A DNA stretch of 55,103 nt from contig CAYVFC010000045.1 of the NCBI GenBank assembly GCA_964450715.1, positions 1-55,103 of the forward strand, in the 5' to 3' direction. This DNA is from CAYVFC01 sp964450715 (GTDB lineage Bacteria > Myxococcota_A > Polyangia > Polyangiales > JAFGIB01). Below are positions 25,045 to 33,931 of the stretch, in pieces. Each line of letters starts with the position of its first letter. Positions within the stretch are counted from its first letter, which is position 1. The translations under genes and the position numbers were made by a program. The notes under the pieces were generated by a model. That model was not told where the DNA came from. It saw only the letters and a program-made list of their open reading frames with translations, and did not search any database.

Positions 25045-26900
25045 ATCCAGAGCGTCCGCGCTACCGCTGGCTGGTACGCTTGCTGGATCGCCCCCGGGCC
25101 GACCTCTACATTATTTGCCTGAGCGCGCTGCTGCTTTCGACCGGCCTCGGCACCGGACTGGCCGCGGACGATTACGTACACAAGCTGTCCATCTCCGGCT
25201 CCGGAGCGCTGCCGGGCTTCGATCGCTCCCCGCTGGACATCTACCGCTTCGCCACCGCCGAGTCGGTGTTGCTATGGAAGCAGCAAGGAGTGGTGCCCTG
25301 GTGGGACGACCCAGAGGCGCGACTGGCCTTCTTCCGGCCGCTGAGCGCGCTCACCCACTACCTGGACCATGTGCTGTGGCCCGACAGCGCCTTTCTCATG
25401 CACCTGCACTGTTTGCTCTGGGGGCTGGTGGTGTTCGCCGGGATGCGCGCGCTTTGCCGCGCGCTGCTGCCCGGGACCTGGGCTGCCTCGCTGGCCCTGT
25501 TGCTCTACGCCCTGGACGATTCGCGCGCCTGGTTCACCTCCTGGGTGGCCGCGCGCAACGCCACGGTCGCCACCGCCGTCTCGATCTGGGCGCTGGTTTT
25601 CTTCGTCCGCTACCGGAAGCAAAGCTGGAAGCCGGGCGCCTGGCTGGGGCCGCTGATGCTGACCCTGGGGCTTCTGGCCGGAGAGGGGTCGATCGCCATC
25701 TGCGGTTACTTGCTCGCATACGCTCTGTTCATGGAGACGGATTCTCCGGCTCGCCGTTTGATGAGGCTAGCCCCTTACGCGCTGGCGGTGGTGATCTGGC
25801 GCGTCGCCTACCGCGCGCTCGACTACAGCGTGAGCGGCTCCGGGCTCTACGTCGACCCGACGGCCGAGCCCGGGCGTTTCCTGCTCGCCTTTGTCGAGCG
25901 CGCGCCCATCCTGCTGTACGCGCAATGGGGCGGATTCTGGTCCGACCTCTGGTCCACGCTCTTCATCTTCCCGCGCCTGAAGGTGGCGGTGATGTTCACG
26001 GCGGTACTGTTCCTGGCCGCCTTGCTCTGGCTGCTGTTGCCGCTGCTGCGCCGCGATCCACTGGTACGCTTCTCGCTGGCCGGATCGCTGCTGGCGGTGG
26101 TCCCCGCCAGCGCCACCTTCACCTCGGACCGGCTGCTGAGCTGGGTCGCCATCGGCGCCTCGCTCGCTCTGGCGCGACTGCTGGCGCTCTACGTCGAGCA
26201 ACCGCAACGGCTCGGGCTCGGCCCGGTGCTGGGGCGAGCGGCACCGGCCCTGGTCCTGGCCCTGGTGGTCGTCAATGTCATTCTGGCGCCGCCCTTGCTC
26301 GCCTCGCGCGCCCGCGGCAACGACAGCATGCGCTCGATACTGGACCGCGCCAACGCGGGCATCCCCGCGGACAGCTCCATCACCGGCAAGACGGTGGTGC
26401 TGGTCAACCCGCCCGGGGTGCCCATGGCCTCGTACATTCCCATCGAGCGGGCGGTCAAGGGGGTGCCCAGGCCCCGGGCGATGCGCTGGCTGGCCATCTC
26501 CACCACCGAGGTCGAGCTTCAGCGCCTGGACAAGCGAACGCTGAGGGTACGGCCGCGAGGCGGCTTCCTGATCAGCCCGGCCGACACCCTGCTGCGCAGC
26601 CCGAGCCGACCCCTCAAATCGGGACAGCAGTTCGATCTCGGCGATATGACCGTACGGGTTAATGAAATGACCGCCGATCACAAACCGGCCGAGATAACGG
26701 CCCGTTTCTCGGTCCCGCTGGAGCACGGATCGCTCTGCTGGCGCTGTTGGGTACAATTCGGCTATACTTCGTGTGCGCCCCCCGCTATCGGTGAAACGGT
26801 GCGGCTGCCGGCGGCGGATTACTTCGAGGTTGTTTTCGGTATCCCGCTGCCCATCAGCGGACGCCTGGAGCCGGAGCCCGAGAAAACGGCACGGGAATAG
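25041..26900 (+). CDS. GT-C-like polytopic membrane protein, paralog C
   Basis: 619 residues, ATG 25041 overlapping the stop of paralog B, with GGGGAG six bases upstream. Motifs in order: LAADDYVHK, WWDDPE, FFRPLSALTHYLDHVLWP, LMHLHCLLW, ALDDSRAW, WVAARNATV, GEGSIAICGYLLAY; then a soluble C-terminal domain (about 450-619) with LVNPPGVPMASYIP and PPAIGETVRLP. Closest in style to paralog A at the N-terminus. Co-translated with B, suggesting the two proteins work together or on sequential substrates. Inner-membrane location. Confidence 0.8.
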   Translation: MNPERPRYRWLVRLLDRPRADLYIICLSALLLSTGLGTGLAADDYVHKLSISGSGALPGFDRSPLDIYRFATAESVLLWKQQGVVPWWDDPEARLAFFRPLSALTHYLDHVLWPDSAFLMHLHCLLWGLVVFAGMRALCRALLPGTWAASLALLLYALDDSRAWFTSWVAARNATVATAVSIWALVFFVRYRKQSWKPGAWLGPLMLTLGLLAGEGSIAICGYLLAYALFMETDSPARRLMRLAPYALAVVIWRVAYRALDYSVSGSGLYVDPTAEPGRFLLAFVERAPILLYAQWGGFWSDLWSTLFIFPRLKVAVMFTAVLFLAALLWLLLPLLRRDPLVRFSLAGSLLAVVPASATFTSDRLLSWVAIGASLALARLLALYVEQPQRLGLGPVLGRAAPALVLALVVVNVILAPPLLASRARGNDSMRSILDRANAGIPADSSITGKTVVLVNPPGVPMASYIPIERAVKGVPRPRAMRWLAISTTEVELQRLDKRTLRVRPRGGFLISPADTLLRSPSRPLKSGQQFDLGDMTVRVNEMTADHKPAEITARFSVPLEHGSLCWRCWVQFGYTSCAPPAIGETVRLPAADYFEVVFGIPLPISGRLEPEPEKTARE

Positions 26901-26950
26901 AGATCGCGAGAAAGCGCTTAGCCGAATAACGCCGGAGGAGAAGTCAACCG

Positions 26951-27991
26951 ATGTCTTATCTGAGAGTCCTATCCACTTCCTTGACCTTCTCGTTGTTGAC
27001 GGTCGCGCTGTTGGCGGCCCAGGGATGCGGAAAGGCGAGCCAGCCGGAATTCAACCCGAACGGAGGCGGTTCGAGCGCCTCGGGAGGAACTGGCGCGGGG
27101 GCGGGCGCGGGAACCAGCGGACAGGCCGGAACCATTCCGCAGTCCGGAACCGGAGGCGACTCCGGCAGTAGCGGCGAGGCGGGCGGCGCGGGTTTGGATG
27201 GCGGCGCGGGCGCCAGCGGTACGGGCGCGGGCGGCGCGGGCGGCGCGGGCGGCGCGGGTGTCGATGGCGGCGCGGGCGTGGCCGGCAGCTCGGAGCCGGT
27301 CTTCTACGCGGACTTTGACGCGGGCACCGATCCCAACCGCAACTGCGTGGCGGCCGGACAGATCTGTGACCGGCTGACCACCATCCAGTGCGCGGGCGAG
27401 GTGCGTTGCTGCGAGAATCCGGGGCGCACGTTTCAGCAGTGCTACGACTACATGTACAACGGGTGCGTCAACGACCTGTACATCGACCAGGTCTCCCTGG
27501 ATCCCATCGTGGGCTTCGACGCCGCCTTCGCCTGCACGGCCTTTGGCGAGTACGAGGCCAAGACCAAGGAGTGCGACACCAGCGTCGTAGACTGGGGCGT
27601 GTCGCTGAACGGCCTGCGCGGCATCATCAAGGGCACTCGCGGGCCGGGCGACGGCTGTGCACCCGACGTCATGCCCCCCTCCGAGGCGGGGCAGGCCGCC
27701 GCGCTGGCCTCCTGCAGCGACGGGGCCAACCAGGCCTGCCTTCCCCTCTACGTGGCGCTCTGGAACTGCTCGCCGCTGAGCCCGGCAGGCGGCAAGTGCA
27801 TGACCGACATCAACTGCCAGACGGACCTGTACTGCGACAACCCGGATCTCAGCATCCTGGGGGCCGAATGCGTCCCCCGCAAGCAGATCGGCCAGAGCTG
27901 CCAGGTCCCCAACGAGTGCCTGACGCTGGTCTGCAAGGGAGGGCAATGCGCTCCCGACAACCAGCAGGGCGTGTTCTGCTTGCAGAACTAA
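26951..27991 (+). CDS. Gly/Ala-rich linker lipoprotein with Cys-rich domain
   Basis: 346 residues; ATG 26951 with GGAGGAGAAG upstream. Signal peptide with lipobox LLAAQGC (Cys about residue 26). Residues 30-115 are low-complexity Gly/Ala/Ser encoded by GGCGCG-type codon repeats, so the length probably varies between strains. The C-terminal 230 residues hold about 20 cysteines, with CAGEVRCCENPGRTFQQC and a final C-x-PNEC-x3-C pattern typical of Myxococcota secreted proteins. No enzyme motif. Gene lies 50 bp after the paralog C gene but has its own start signals. Confidence 0.76.
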   Translation: MSYLRVLSTSLTFSLLTVALLAAQGCGKASQPEFNPNGGGSSASGGTGAGAGAGTSGQAGTIPQSGTGGDSGSSGEAGGAGLDGGAGASGTGAGGAGGAGGAGVDGGAGVAGSSEPVFYADFDAGTDPNRNCVAAGQICDRLTTIQCAGEVRCCENPGRTFQQCYDYMYNGCVNDLYIDQVSLDPIVGFDAAFACTAFGEYEAKTKECDTSVVDWGVSLNGLRGIIKGTRGPGDGCAPDVMPPSEAGQAAALASCSDGANQACLPLYVALWNCSPLSPAGGKCMTDINCQTDLYCDNPDLSILGAECVPRKQIGQSCQVPNECLTLVCKGGQCAPDNQQGVFCLQN

Positions 27992-27999
27992 CCCCCGGA

Positions 28000-29703
28000 T
28001 CAGAACCGGTAGCTCAGCCCGAGCGAAAGAACGTTGTAGCTCGCCGTGTACTTCCCGGCGTTGACCACCCGACGCAGGCCGACCTCGGTCGAGCTGAAGA
28101 TGGCCGATTGCTGCAACCGCGCGGTTCCGTCGGCCTCGGACGGCGAGGGCGCGTCCGGATCGGCGAGCACCTCCCCGCCCACGCGCTGGTCGAAGCCGCT
28201 GGCCGGATCGTCGGCATTCCCCTGGTCCCACGGTTGGTGCTCCGGAGGCGCCACCTCGAGATCTTCCTGGAAGACATGGCTGAAGGCCGAGGAGAGCTCG
28301 AAGGCCCCGAGCCGGGTGATGAAGCCCACGCCCAGCCCGATGCGCTGGAAGGCAAAGCTGTCCACGTTGGCGTAGTCCGGATCCACCCCCCGACTCTCGA
28401 AGAATACGCCTGTGTTTATAGAGGATATCCTGGGTATAAAGGCGTAGCTGCCGCCCAGCCGGATGGCGAAGGAATCGCGCAGGTGCCGGTCGATGGAGAA
28501 CTGTTCCAGGGTCGACTCGTCGACCTCCAGCGGGGTCTGCCAGGTGTCGTCGGCGTTGCGCCCTCTCAGTACCACGTCCTCTCCAAACTTCACCGAGTTC
28601 TGGCTGGCCCTGGCGTTGAAGCTCCAGCTCAGATCGAGCTCCAGGTCCCACAGCTCCCGGGCCAACGGATCGCGCCGCGCATGCCACTTCTCCTCCTCGG
28701 TGCGCCGCTGCCGGAGCAGCCCGGCATAGCGCACGCCCAGGGTGGCGGTCCAGGGAAAGGGCACCCGCAGCATGTCGAGCCCGATGGGATCGTTCTGGAA
28801 GGGAACCGCTCCGCTGGTGTCCTCGCGGTTGTAGGCCGCCGTGGTATAGATCGCGTCGCCCGAGCCGTTGAAGTCGTCCTGCCAACGGAAACCGGCCATC
28901 AGGTCCAGCGACTTGACCGGGGTCGCGTGGGCAGAAACGGTCACCGCCGGAATGAAGTAATCCTCGGCCTGCACGTTGAGCAGCATATCGTCGTGGGGAC
29001 TGGTCCCCGAGCTCAGGCTCTGCACCATCCAGGCGTCCACCTTGGCCATCAGCACCTGGAGCGACGCCCCCAGCCTGAGCTCGCGCAGCACTCGGTAGCC
29101 CACCCCGATGGTGGGATCCAGGGCGAACTTCACCTCCTGCTTGATGAGCTGGTAGCGGGTGGGCGTCGGCCGCTCGCCGTTGGAGGTGGAAATGGTTCCG
29201 TAGTCCCCGCCCCATTGAAAGCCGGCCAGCATGGTAGCCGCGGCAAAACCGAAGCCGATTCCCAGGTTATCTCCGAATCGCCCGGCCCAGACCAGATGGG
29301 GAATCGGAAACACGTCCGCGTCGTTGCAGACCCGGCCCAGGGGCTCGGTGGCATAGGTCGCGCCCACCACCGGGTTTCCCTCGGTGTCGAGCTGCACCTC
29401 GCCGCTGTCGCCGAACTCGCTGGTTCCCGGCATATAGACCCCCCAACCGTAGTAGCCGTAGGGATCGACGCACATGTCGTGAAAGGCGATGTCGGTATCC
29501 AGCAGGATCTGCTGGCCGGGCAGCAAGGCCAGCCCGGCCGGGTTGTGCAGCAGGGTCATGGGGTTGTCCGGCCGCGCCGCTACCGCGCCGCCCCGGGCCG
29601 CGGCCCGGGTTCCGCCGGGTAGAAGCTCGGAGCCACCGGCCAGAGCCGGGGTGGAATAGAGGGCCGTGCCCAAAAAGACGAGCAGTGCTATTCGCGGTCG
29701 CAT
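28000..29703 (-). CDS. FadL/OMPP1-family outer-membrane protein
   Basis: 567 residues. Signal peptide ending ALA-G, then the FadL N-terminal signature: GTRAAARGGAVAARPDNPMTLLHNPAGLA given here as GTRAAARGGAV, ARPDNP and HNPAGLAL, forming the hatch. The remainder has alternating strands and ends in YRF, a classical barrel terminus. FadL proteins move hydrophobic molecules across the outer membrane by lateral diffusion. Encoded 19 bp downstream of the EGF-repeat lipoprotein on the same strand, so both probably come from one transcript. Extra length versus the usual 400-450 residues sits in loops. Confidence 0.87.
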   Translation of the reverse strand: MRPRIALLVFLGTALYSTPALAGGSELLPGGTRAAARGGAVAARPDNPMTLLHNPAGLALLPGQQILLDTDIAFHDMCVDPYGYYGWGVYMPGTSEFGDSGEVQLDTEGNPVVGATYATEPLGRVCNDADVFPIPHLVWAGRFGDNLGIGFGFAAATMLAGFQWGGDYGTISTSNGERPTPTRYQLIKQEVKFALDPTIGVGYRVLRELRLGASLQVLMAKVDAWMVQSLSSGTSPHDDMLLNVQAEDYFIPAVTVSAHATPVKSLDLMAGFRWQDDFNGSGDAIYTTAAYNREDTSGAVPFQNDPIGLDMLRVPFPWTATLGVRYAGLLRQRRTEEEKWHARRDPLARELWDLELDLSWSFNARASQNSVKFGEDVVLRGRNADDTWQTPLEVDESTLEQFSIDRHLRDSFAIRLGGSYAFIPRISSINTGVFFESRGVDPDYANVDSFAFQRIGLGVGFITRLGAFELSSAFSHVFQEDLEVAPPEHQPWDQGNADDPASGFDQRVGGEVLADPDAPSPSEADGTARLQQSAIFSSTEVGLRRVVNAGKYTASYNVLSLGLSYRF

Positions 29704-29722
29704 GTTCGGTTCAAATGCCTCT

Positions 29723-31993
29723 CTACCTCGGTATCTCCGGCAGCGTGGTCCGCACCGTCTCGCAGGTCATGTCGGCATCGCCGAGCTCGCCGATCTTGAC
29801 CATCTCGAAGGTGGCCTCGCTGACCTGGTCCTGCTTCTGCTGGTCCAGGAACTCCACCTGGGCGGTGTTGCAGGGGGTCTGGCTCGACCAGTCGGACGCG
29901 GTGCAGGTCACGTCGACCGTGTCCCAGTTCCCGTTGTTCTCGTCCGGGCCGACGGGCGCCAGGGTGCAGGAGTGGATCCGCGCCACCGGCGGACGGTTCG
30001 TATCCCCGACCACCTCCCCGGTCAGGCGGGTACAGCTGTCGACCGAACCCTGCAAGCGGGAGATGACCCGACCCCCGCCGCTCACGCAGGCCGCGCGCTG
30101 GGCCACGGTCAGCACGCCGTTGACATTGAAGGAGACCGGCGTGTACTCGAAGGTGGTGGAGCCGTCGTCGGGGGCATCGGTCAGCTCGGTGGTTCCGCGC
30201 GGCCAGAGCATGAGCCCGGGCACACCGTCGCCCTCGGAGTCGTCCCATTCGAAGTCGGTCATGGCGTCGGCGAGCGGTTCGTCCATGGTCACGCCCACCA
30301 GCGCGGCCTCCCAGGGCGTCACGAAATCATCGCCGGGCCGGGCCGCGGAGATGTCGAAGCTCTCGCCCGGAAAGAGCGGCACCGGATCCAGGACAGTGAG
30401 CGGTATGTACGAGGAATAGGTCTCGTCGAAAAAGGGGCTGTGGATGTCGGGCGAGTCGGACTGGCCGCAACCCTTCTTCTGGACCGTGACCGTGGTGCCG
30501 TCGTACTCGTAGCGGTGTAGCTCCCAGATCGTGGTCTCGAGCGTTCCGGCGCTGACGGTGGGATAGTCCAGGACACTCTGCTCGTCCCACTCCAGGGTCG
30601 CATCCTGGCGCATGGCCCAGAAGCCCGAGAGATCGCAGCGGCAGCTCTGGCCGTCCCCGGTGAAGCCGCTCTGGCAGGCGCAGGTATAGCCGGTGTCCGT
30701 GTTGGTGCAGTCGGCATACGTGTCGCAATCGTTCAGCGCCGCGTTCGCGCACTCGTCCACGTCCGTGCACCCGAACGAGCCCCTGGTGTTGGTGCACTTG
30801 CCGTAGTCCAGGTTGCAGTCGTGCGTTCCCTCCTTGCACTCGTCGATGTCGGCGCACACCAGGCCGTCGCCGGCGAAACCGCTGTTGCACGCGCAAGTAA
30901 AGCCGGGCGTCGTGTCGGTGCAGGTCGCGTCCGGATCGCAGTTATCGAGCTCCCGCTCGCACTCGTCGATGTTGACGCATTCGCCCGCGTCCAGCTCGTA
31001 GCCGGTGTCGCAGTCGCACAGATACGACCCCTCCGTGTTCAGGCAGCTGCTCACCTTGTCGTCGCAGGGATCGGTCGCGCACTCGTCGATGTCGAGGCAG
31101 CCTTGGGTGGTATCGGTCGGATCGCCGTCGAACCCCGCGGCGCACTCGCAGGCCCAGCCGCCGTTATCCACACAGACGGTATTGGGGCCGCAGTCCAGCG
31201 CCTCGCACTCCGGTACGGAAACGCAATTGGTTCCGTCGCCCACGTAGGGCGGCACGCAGTCCGTGCACGCGGCCCGGCCGTTCTGCGGATCGATGCGGCA
31301 CCTGCCATTCGGATCGCAGACATCGGAATCGGCCAGGGCCAGCTCGCAGAGCGGTACGCACGTGCCATCGTCGTCCTTGCCGTAGAGAGACGTGCACTCG
31401 CACTCGTAACCGCCGCGCGTGTTCACGCAGACGGCGTTCTCCCCGCAGCCATAGGTCTCGGGATCGGCGCACTCGTCCACGTCCTCGCAGGCCAGGCCGT
31501 CGCCGGTGAAGCCCGGGTCGCACTCGCAGTGAAAGCCGCCGGGGTCGTTCACGCAGCTGGCGTCGGCGTGGCAGGTGTTGGCTTCGCTCTCACACTCGTC
31601 CACGTCCTCGCAGCTCAACCCGTCGCCCAGAAATCCCTCCGGGCAGCTGCAGGAGTAAGCACCCTCGGTGTTGGTGCACTCGGCGTCGGGATCGCAATCA
31701 TTCAACGAGGGATCGGCGCACTCGTCGAGATCGGTACATTCGGTACCGTTCCCTTCGTAGCCCTGCTTGCAGACGCACTCGGCGTCCTGCCCGGAGAAGT
31801 CGCAGACCGCGTTTTCCCCGCAGGTCAGGTCGGCGCAGGTGACGCTCCCGGCTGCGTCGGGCGATCCCGCGCCCGCGTCCGGAACCTCGACGTCGTCAGG
31901 TCCTGAACCCTCGTCGTCACTGCAACCGGCCAGCAAGAAGAGGGAGAAGAGGAAGAAGGGGAAGACGGGGAAGACCAAACATCGTCTGTACAT
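29723..31993 (-). CDS. Surface lipoprotein with about ten EGF-like domains
   Basis: 756 residues from ATG 31993 (AGGAG upstream; longer in-frame starts would add a non-signal leader). Signal peptide with lipobox LFLLAGC, then an acidic linker. About ten EGF-like modules occupy residues 50-470, most beginning with the calcium-binding signature D-x-DEC and carrying C-x-N-T-x-G-x-Y/F-x-C-x-C. The C-terminal 270 residues (from CDLSGFWAMRQ) form a separate Cys-poor domain I do not recognise, ending with a Cys-containing section. Co-oriented and 19 bp before the FadL-like barrel. Likely surface-exposed, calcium-stabilised, possibly adhesive or a barrel-associated receptor. Confidence 0.85.
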   Translation of the reverse strand: MYRRCLVFPVFPFFLFSLFLLAGCSDDEGSGPDDVEVPDAGAGSPDAAGSVTCADLTCGENAVCDFSGQDAECVCKQGYEGNGTECTDLDECADPSLNDCDPDAECTNTEGAYSCSCPEGFLGDGLSCEDVDECESEANTCHADASCVNDPGGFHCECDPGFTGDGLACEDVDECADPETYGCGENAVCVNTRGGYECECTSLYGKDDDGTCVPLCELALADSDVCDPNGRCRIDPQNGRAACTDCVPPYVGDGTNCVSVPECEALDCGPNTVCVDNGGWACECAAGFDGDPTDTTQGCLDIDECATDPCDDKVSSCLNTEGSYLCDCDTGYELDAGECVNIDECERELDNCDPDATCTDTTPGFTCACNSGFAGDGLVCADIDECKEGTHDCNLDYGKCTNTRGSFGCTDVDECANAALNDCDTYADCTNTDTGYTCACQSGFTGDGQSCRCDLSGFWAMRQDATLEWDEQSVLDYPTVSAGTLETTIWELHRYEYDGTTVTVQKKGCGQSDSPDIHSPFFDETYSSYIPLTVLDPVPLFPGESFDISAARPGDDFVTPWEAALVGVTMDEPLADAMTDFEWDDSEGDGVPGLMLWPRGTTELTDAPDDGSTTFEYTPVSFNVNGVLTVAQRAACVSGGGRVISRLQGSVDSCTRLTGEVVGDTNRPPVARIHSCTLAPVGPDENNGNWDTVDVTCTASDWSSQTPCNTAQVEFLDQQKQDQVSEATFEMVKIGELGDADMTCETVRTTLPEIPR

Positions 31994-32300
31994 GCGACTC
32001 CTGGTATTCGCCGCGCTCGGGCCCCGTGCACTACCGAGGACGGCCGGGCGGCCATCTATAATTCCCATAAATTCTCCCGAGTTCCAAGCCAACTCGGAAT
32101 TTCCCGGCTCCGCGGGCGAATGTGTAGGTGAGCTCGACGCTTGCCCGCCCAACCGGCCACCCCCCCCGTCCGAAGACTGGGTCGGTTTACGCATCGTCGC
32201 GTGACCATGTATGATGGCGAAGACGCGGGATTTTTGAAGCTATCCGGGCTCTCCCCCGTCACAGTAAAAACCCCCGTCATCTATCACTGGACTGTACACC
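31994..32300. other. Divergent intergenic region
   Basis: Holds a small perfect hairpin at 32077-32097 (CCGAGTT, loop CCAAGCC, AACTCGG), partly extended by AATT on each side. It could be an operator or a short terminator, though it lacks a U-tract. A short direct repeat CCCCCGTCA occurs twice just before 32300. No gene or RNA is seen. The ATG at 32301 has only a weak ribosome-binding sequence. Confidence 0.5.
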
Positions 32301-33875
32301 ATGCGGACGCGAACCCTGCTCGTTGCATTGCTGATCATCATCGGCCTCTCCACCGCGGCCTACGCGGCCGGAAACGCCGTGGTCCATCGGGGCTGGAAGC
32401 TCTACGTAACCGCTGCCGGAGACGGCGATGCCACAGTGGCGGTCAAGCGCCTGCGGGAGGTGGTGAAGTTCACCAAGGCCTGGCTCGGAAACCTCGAGGT
32501 CGACGAGCAGACCGAGGGCTTCATCGACGATATGTGGGAGGCACTGGAGGACTTCGATCTCAAGGACTTCCACGAGCTTCTGCCCCGAAAGAAGGGCAAG
32601 TGGCGAGCGCTGGAGATCCAGGGCACGCAGAAGGGCTCCAAGTACGTGATCAGCCAGCCCCGGGTTGGCCAGCGCTTCGAGGTCAATCCTAACGGGAAAC
32701 GGCGCAAGCTGGGCGACACCTCGCTGGTGATGCAGGCGCGAGAGGTGCCGGCCGAGGATGACTCGGTCAACTACTTGATCCATTCCCGGATCGGCGTCGG
32801 CATGGGCGAGATCACCTGGAAGGGCATCGCCGGGGCCAATGCCGAGCTGTTCCGCGTGCTGGCCAGCGGGGACTCGCGTTCCTCGTCGTATCCCGCCAGC
32901 CAGGACGAGCGGGGCCCCTCCTGGGCGCGCTACCGGGTGATCAAGACCCACACCAAGCTGGGCCCCGAGGACGTCGAGGTGCTGGCCATCGGCTGGTCGG
33001 CCTTTCCCAAGCTGGCCGAGCTGCTCACCAAGATCGCGCGGGTGGAGGATATCGTGGTCATCGACCCGGGCTCGGACGGTTCCTACCAACACCTGAGGCC
33101 GACCTTCCGCATGGCCCGCAACGTGCTGCGGAAGGACTACCCGCTATTCGCCGAGTACCTGGACGACGTCAGCTTCCTCAACGTCAAGAACCGGATCGAC
33201 CTGTACGACGAGCACGGCCGGCTGATCCGGGCCGAGATCGACATGCGGGCGCAGCGCATCTCCTTCGACCTGTACGTGCGCGACGGCAAGGTCCTGCCGG
33301 TGCGCAAGGGCAAGGTGCGGACCGACGTGGCCGTGGACATGTACGAGAGGCCGCGGCAGAAACCCTGGCACCTGACCGCAGTCAGCAACTCGCGCGCCAA
33401 CGTGTTGGGCATCAAGTCGGTGGTCAAGAACGCCCGCACCAGGTTCGTCTACCGGGTCACCGAAAGAGGAGCGGTGGTCAAGGCCAGGACCACCGAGGTC
33501 CCCGAGATCAGCGTCTCGGGAAACGCGCTCGGCATCATGCCCTCGGCCATCATCGATTTCTTCATTCCGGGAAGCCTGGAGTCGCTGGTGCGCGACTTCG
33601 TGACCACCGCCTGCAAGGGAAACAACGGCGAGGGGATCGCCATCGACACGCGCATGGACCAGCCCGCGCCGGGCAAGCCGGCGACCTTCGACGCCAAGCT
33701 CAGCTTCGAAGCGCTGGATAACTTCTTCGTCAAGTTCGGCGTGTCGGTGACCAACGACCGTATCATCCCGGACGGCGATACCTGGGACGAGATGCTCAAG
33801 CTCTTCCAGGACATGGCTAACGCCTTCTCCTCCGACCTGGAGCGCTTCGCCAAGATCTCGAAGAAGTCGTCGTAG
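32301..33875 (+). CDS. Exported protein of unknown function
   Basis: 524 residues with a clear signal peptide (about 1-23, ending AYA-AG). The mature part is rich in Lys/Arg and aspartate and mixes helices (residues 40-90) with beta-rich segments. Residues 310-400 contain repeated VxxxVxMxxR-like strands and two DVAVDMY/RIDLYDE elements that may form a beta-sandwich. No catalytic motif or family recognised. Not obviously a lipoprotein, so periplasmic or secreted. The next gene starts 56 bp downstream on the same strand. Confidence 0.6.
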   Translation: MRTRTLLVALLIIIGLSTAAYAAGNAVVHRGWKLYVTAAGDGDATVAVKRLREVVKFTKAWLGNLEVDEQTEGFIDDMWEALEDFDLKDFHELLPRKKGKWRALEIQGTQKGSKYVISQPRVGQRFEVNPNGKRRKLGDTSLVMQAREVPAEDDSVNYLIHSRIGVGMGEITWKGIAGANAELFRVLASGDSRSSSYPASQDERGPSWARYRVIKTHTKLGPEDVEVLAIGWSAFPKLAELLTKIARVEDIVVIDPGSDGSYQHLRPTFRMARNVLRKDYPLFAEYLDDVSFLNVKNRIDLYDEHGRLIRAEIDMRAQRISFDLYVRDGKVLPVRKGKVRTDVAVDMYERPRQKPWHLTAVSNSRANVLGIKSVVKNARTRFVYRVTERGAVVKARTTEVPEISVSGNALGIMPSAIIDFFIPGSLESLVRDFVTTACKGNNGEGIAIDTRMDQPAPGKPATFDAKLSFEALDNFFVKFGVSVTNDRIIPDGDTWDEMLKLFQDMANAFSSDLERFAKISKKSS

Positions 33876-33931
33876 ACGTAAGTATACGGATACAATGGGA
33901 CCCGATGGGTCGATCAGGGGAAGACAGATAG

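Noticed and set aside
27388..29622. 744-codon plus-strand ORF over the Gly-rich lipoprotein and FadL genes
   Set aside because: It spans two well-supported genes in shadow frames and shows no signal peptide or motif.
31994..32300. Small RNA or strong terminator at the 32077-32097 hairpin
   Set aside because: The 7-bp stem has no U-tract and no promoter is recognisable; kept only as a note in the intergenic entry.
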